From positions 1 through 7,427 of the forward strand of contig CAYPKG010000068.1 of the NCBI GenBank assembly GCA_964411275.1: 7,427 bases of DNA. The letters run 5' to 3'. A program made the translations under genes and the position numbers. This document shows positions 5,295 through 7,427 of this stretch, piece by piece; within the stretch, counting starts at the first letter, position 1, and each line of letters opens with the position of its first letter. Source of the stretch: CAYPKG01 sp964411275. GTDB lineage: Bacteria; Bacillota; Clostridia; Christensenellales; CAG-138. The notes beneath the pieces are model-generated. The model saw nothing but the letters and a program-made list of their open reading frames with translations, searched no databases and was not told the origin of the DNA.

Positions 5295-6009
5295 GGGCTT
5301 CCTCCTTGGATAATGTGAGAAACACGTCCTCCAAAGTTGAGTCGGCGGTCAAGTATGCCATGTCCCCCTCCCGGATGAGCCGCCCATGCTGCAATATCGC
5401 CACCCGGTTGCACAGCTTTTGAGCCACCTCCAGTACATGTGTGGAAAAGAACACCGCGCCGCCTGCCGCGCAAAGCTCTAACAAAAAGCCCTTTAACAGG
5501 TGCGAGGCGGAGGGGTCGAGGCCGACAAACGGCTCGTCTAGGAGCAGGAGCTTTGGCTCGCGCATCAGGGCGCTGATCAAGGCCAGCTTTTGCTTCATGC
5601 CATGGCTGTAGCTGCGAATGGCGCTGCCCAGGGAAGCGGTCAACTCGAAGGCCTCCGCATATTTTTCGATGCGCTGTTTGCGCGTATCCGCCGAAATCGA
5701 ATATAGGTCCGCGATAAACGACAGGTATTGAATGCCGGTCATGAACTCATATAAATCCGGATTGTCCGGTAAAAAAGCGGTGATGCGTTTGGCGGCGATG
5801 GCGTCAAAACGGATGGAATGACCATCGACTAAGATGTCTCCCTCCGAAAACGCGAGGATGCCGGCCGCTGCCCGCAAAGTAGTGGTTTTTCCCGCGCCGT
5901 TGTGTCCGATGAAGCCGTAGATATCTCCTGGGCGCACGGTTAGGCTAAGATCGTCTACCGCAAGCTTTTCTCCCGCGTAAGTCTTTGAAAAATGGATAAT
6001 TTCAAGCAT
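5287..6009 (-). CDS. ABC transporter ATP-binding protein (export type)
   Basis: This 240-residue cytoplasmic ATPase powers the permease encoded next. All motifs are present: Walker A GHNGAGKT at 35-42, a Q-loop region FLPDNPDLYEF at 78-88 (Asp where many ABC proteins have Gln, a normal variation in this Glu/Asp-Asn-Pro subgroup), signature YSHGMKQ at 133-139, Walker B LLLLDEP at 153-159, D-loop GLDP at 162-165 and H-loop His190 in STHVLE. The start at 6009 is preferred over an in-frame ATG at 6081 because it gives a canonical N-terminus (MLEIIHFSKTY) and follows GGGGGA 5-6 nt upstream; the 24-residue extension lies inside the regulator gene. Its ATG overlaps the regulator's stop (ATGCTTGA), and its own stop overlaps the permease start (ATGGCTGA), so all three genes are translationally coupled. 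Confidence 0.95.
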   Translation of the reverse strand: MLEIIHFSKTYAGEKLAVDDLSLTVRPGDIYGFIGHNGAGKTTTLRAAAGILAFSEGDILVDGHSIRFDAIAAKRITAFLPDNPDLYEFMTGIQYLSFIADLYSISADTRKQRIEKYAEAFELTASLGSAIRSYSHGMKQKLALISALMREPKLLLLDEPFVGLDPSASHLLKGFLLELCAAGGAVFFSTHVLEVAQKLCNRVAILQHGRLIREGDMAYLTADSTLEDVFLTLSKEEAHG

Positions 6010-7156
6010 TGTTGTCCCCCAGTAATCGTTGCATTTTTCGAATGGCCTCCTGATATCGCGGGTGCCCGTGCAAAGGCGCAAAGGCAGGATTGTTTTCGAT
6101 TGCCGTCAGGCAGTCACGCTTGATGAGGATCATATTGCGCGGCGCGTCCTTGCCCAGATCCAGGTCCTCAAACAGATCGTCCAGCCTGTCAAACAGCGGC
6201 CCTCCCTTGAGCTTTGGCGGGAACGCGTCGGGCAGCGTCGCCTGCCACGCATATCTCGTGAGGGCATCGAGTGCACTTTCCACGTCCTGTGCCTCCATAA
6301 AAAGGATTGCGGCGGTCAGGTGCAGGTTCAGCCCCGCCAGGGGGTAAAGCTCCATCATGGAGAACGCGTCCTGCACCTGTAATGTACGGGTATAGTATGC
6401 CCGCAGACGGTCGGTATCATCGTCGTATAGCCGCATTAAGGCAGGCGCGCAGTTTTGTATTGCCATCAATTGAATATACAACTCGGACTGCGCCAGTGAC
6501 CGCGCCTTTTCCATGTCGCCCTTCTTTTGGTACGCCATAATTAAAAGCGAAGAAGGCGAGGTATGGCGATCCTCGGAAAGCACCTCTAAAATAGCGATTG
6601 CCTCGTCGGTTTTTTCCATTAGGATCAGGCAAAGGGCTTGCATGTTCAGCGCCTGTCGCGATAACCCCGGATTGTCAGAGCTTTCTTTCACCCGGCAAAA
6701 CAGGCCCTCAAGCTCCAGGAGCAGTCCCGGCGCGTCCTGGCCCGCCAGTGAAGCATGGTTTAAAAGCAGCAATCCCATCATGAGTACCAGCCGCCAACAG
6801 CAATAATATTGCTTGATGAGGGCGCGGCAATCCGCCGCTACTGCATGAAACGGCTCGCTGGCGAAGCGTGCGGCCAGCGTGCGGTAATGCGCTTGAATTT
6901 CCTCTTTCGTCAGCTGCGGCCGATAGTCGAACAGCGCGTCCAGGCTGATGTTGAAATATGCCGCGATCATGGGGATCAGCGCCACATCCGGCAAGCTTTG
7001 GCCTGTTTCCCATTTGGACACGGCAGGGGTGGACACCCCAAAATGCGCCGCCAGCTCCCCCTGTGTGACGCCCCGCTCCCGGCGAAGATAGGCGATACGC
7101 TCCCCCATATGCAGGTTCTGGTTTTGGCTGTAAATTGGCTCTTTCGGCAGTTCCAT
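6002..7156 (-). CDS. XRE-family transcriptional regulator with C-terminal helical (TPR-like) domain
   Basis: This 384-residue protein has an N-terminal XRE helix-turn-helix at residues 18-78: scaffold GERIAYLRRERG, helix 2 TQGELAAHFGV (31-41), recognition helix STPAVSKWETG (42-52), and the usual end ISLDALFDY (70-78). Residues 80-384 are almost wholly helical with repeat-like segments such as DEAIAILEVLSE, KKGDMEKARSLAQ and DVESALDALTRYAW, resembling the TPR-like sensor parts of RRNPP-type regulators and of XRE regulators seen with ABC exporters in Clostridia. It is first in the operon with the exporter ATPase and permease, so it probably controls them in response to a bound signal. The start ATG 7156 was chosen for its GAGGAG ribosome site 8 nt upstream; the longer form (7216) would lack one and would begin upstream of the predicted promoter. 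Its stop overlaps the ATPase start by 8 nt. Confidence 0.9.
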   Translation of the reverse strand: MELPKEPIYSQNQNLHMGERIAYLRRERGVTQGELAAHFGVSTPAVSKWETGQSLPDVALIPMIAAYFNISLDALFDYRPQLTKEEIQAHYRTLAARFASEPFHAVAADCRALIKQYYCCWRLVLMMGLLLLNHASLAGQDAPGLLLELEGLFCRVKESSDNPGLSRQALNMQALCLILMEKTDEAIAILEVLSEDRHTSPSSLLIMAYQKKGDMEKARSLAQSELYIQLMAIQNCAPALMRLYDDDTDRLRAYYTRTLQVQDAFSMMELYPLAGLNLHLTAAILFMEAQDVESALDALTRYAWQATLPDAFPPKLKGGPLFDRLDDLFEDLDLGKDAPRNMILIKRDCLTAIENNPAFAPLHGHPRYQEAIRKMQRLLGDNNA

Positions 7157-7178
7157 ATCGATCACTCCTCTTGCTTTT

Positions 7179-7207
7179 AGTATAAGGGCAGAGGGAAAGC
7201 GAAGCAA
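7179..7207 (-). promoter_or_regulatory. promoter of the regulator-exporter operon
   Basis: On the minus strand TTGCTT (7202-7207) and TATACT (7179-7184) are separated by exactly 17 nt, and transcription would start near 7172. The leader is then only about 16 nt and holds the GAGGAG ribosome site. Confidence 0.78.
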
Positions 7208-7220
7208 TGGAAGCATAGTA

Positions 7221-7260
7221 AATAATAAGCATTATTATTAACTTCTAGTTAATTTTAACT
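7221..7260. promoter_or_regulatory. AT-rich repeat cluster, candidate operator of the XRE regulator
   Basis: Three half-sites of one hexamer alternate in orientation: TTAACT (7238-7243), AGTTAA (7247-7252) and TTAACT (7255-7260), with 3-nt and 2-nt spacers. Next to them AATAAT (7221-7226) and ATTATT (7231-7236) form another inverted repeat. The cluster lies just upstream of the operon's -35 box, between divergent transcription units. The symmetry is seen directly; the role as an operator is inferred. Confidence 0.5.
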
Positions 7261-7273
7261 TGACTCTCTCTTT

Positions 7274-7290
7274 CCCGATCAAAAATCGGG
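7274..7290. other. small inverted repeat
   Basis: CCCGAT (7274-7279) and ATCGGG (7285-7290) form a 6-bp stem around CAAAA. It lies between the divergent promoters and has no U-run on either strand, so a terminator is unlikely. It could be a protein-binding site or chance. Confidence 0.3.
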
Positions 7291-7308
7291 GCTTATGGGA
7301 GGATGCAA

Positions 7309-7323
7309 ATTGTCATTGACAAT
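7309..7323. promoter_or_regulatory. 15-bp palindrome over the tRNA -35 box
   Basis: ATTGTCA (7309-7315) and TGACAAT (7317-7323) form a perfect 7-bp inverted repeat around a single T. It contains the whole TTGACA -35 hexamer. A factor bound here could block the tRNA promoter, but part of the symmetry is forced by the -35 sequence itself. Confidence 0.4.
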
Positions 7324-7344
7324 ATGGGGGCGGACAAGTATAAT
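7316..7344 (+). promoter_or_regulatory. consensus promoter of tRNA-Leu
   Basis: TTGACA (7316-7321), a 17-nt spacer and TATAAT (7339-7344) match the sigma-A consensus at all 12 positions. Transcription would start near 7351, only a few bases before the mature tRNA 5' end at 7354, as is usual for strong stable-RNA promoters. Confidence 0.93.
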
Positions 7345-7353
7345 AAATCCTGC

Positions 7354-7427
7354 GCGGTAGTGCTGGAACTGGCAGACAGGCACGTTTGAGGGGCGTGTGC
7401 GCGAGCGTATGGGTTCAAGTCCCATCT
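7354..7427 (+). tRNA. tRNA-Leu, anticodon GAG, 3' end cut by the window
   Basis: The cloverleaf can be folded by eye: acceptor strand GCGGTAG (7354-7360), D stem CTG/CAG with an 11-nt loop holding the invariant GG, anticodon stem CACGT/GCGTG (7381-7385, 7393-7397), anticodon GAG at 7388-7390 after the invariant T33, a long variable arm with a short stem (about 7398-7408) as in class II tRNAs, and T stem ATGGG/CCCAT with loop TTCAAGT. The long variable arm plus GAG gives leucine, reading CUC/CUU codons. Only the last acceptor bases lie beyond the edge; the visible CT (7426-7427) is the start of the expected complement of the 5' strand. It is probably the first or only gene of its transcript. 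Confidence 0.94.

Noticed and set aside
6010..6081. 24-codon N-terminal extension of the ATPase (ATG at 6081)
   Set aside because: It lies inside the regulator gene, adds residues not typical of ABC ATPases, and the ATG at 6009 has a ribosome site and canonical N-terminus.
6708..7232. 174-codon minus-strand open frame overlapping the regulator gene
   Set aside because: It is out of frame with the XRE protein, has no family features, and its start lies upstream of the predicted promoter without a ribosome site.
7295..7360. 21-codon plus-strand frame before the tRNA as a signal peptide gene
   Set aside because: It spans the tRNA promoter and runs into the tRNA gene, and has no ribosome site or own promoter.

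Overview
The window reads as chromosomal DNA of a mid-GC Bacillota (Clostridia-like) bacterium. The supports are AGGAGG-type ribosome sites, consensus sigma-A promoters, a Gram-positive BirA operator in front of bioY, a lone yajC, a DUF2156/COG4866 protein, and an XRE regulator coupled to an ABC exporter in a form common in gut Clostridia. The genus cannot be set from this sequence.

Layout. Positions 1-929 (minus strand) carry the start of a NitT/TauT/THI5-like ABC substrate-binding lipoprotein, cut by the window edge, and before it bioY, the biotin uptake S component. The bioY promoter overlaps a near-ideal BirA operator. Divergent from bioY are four plus-strand genes, each with its own promoter: a YfbR/HDDC2-like HD-domain 5'-nucleotidase (1090-1656), a DUF2156 GNAT-fold protein (1823-2719), yajC (2872-3192) with a strong intrinsic terminator, and a 114-residue protein of unknown function (3318-3662).

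Positions 3669-7156 (minus strand) are a compact three-gene operon: XRE regulator with a helical, TPR-like C-terminal region, then ABC ATPase, then a 541-residue two-half ABC permease. Both internal junctions are 8-nt ATGNNTGA-type start/stop overlaps, so translation is probably coupled. Its promoter lies at 7179-7207, and upstream is an AT-rich segment with three alternating TTAACT half-sites that may be its operator.

The right edge holds a tRNA-Leu(GAG) gene, cut just after the T arm, transcribed rightward from a perfect TTGACA-N17-TATAAT promoter whose -35 box lies in a 15-bp palindrome.

How the genes work together: most are independent housekeeping or uptake units. The clear functional modules are biotin-controlled biotin uptake (bioY plus the BirA site) and the regulator/exporter operon, which looks like a self-regulated efflux or peptide/lipid export unit. 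I found no evidence of a phage, transposon, CRISPR array or clearly new system. The most worthwhile leads are the regulatory DNA around 7220-7345 and the unknown signal sensed by the regulator.
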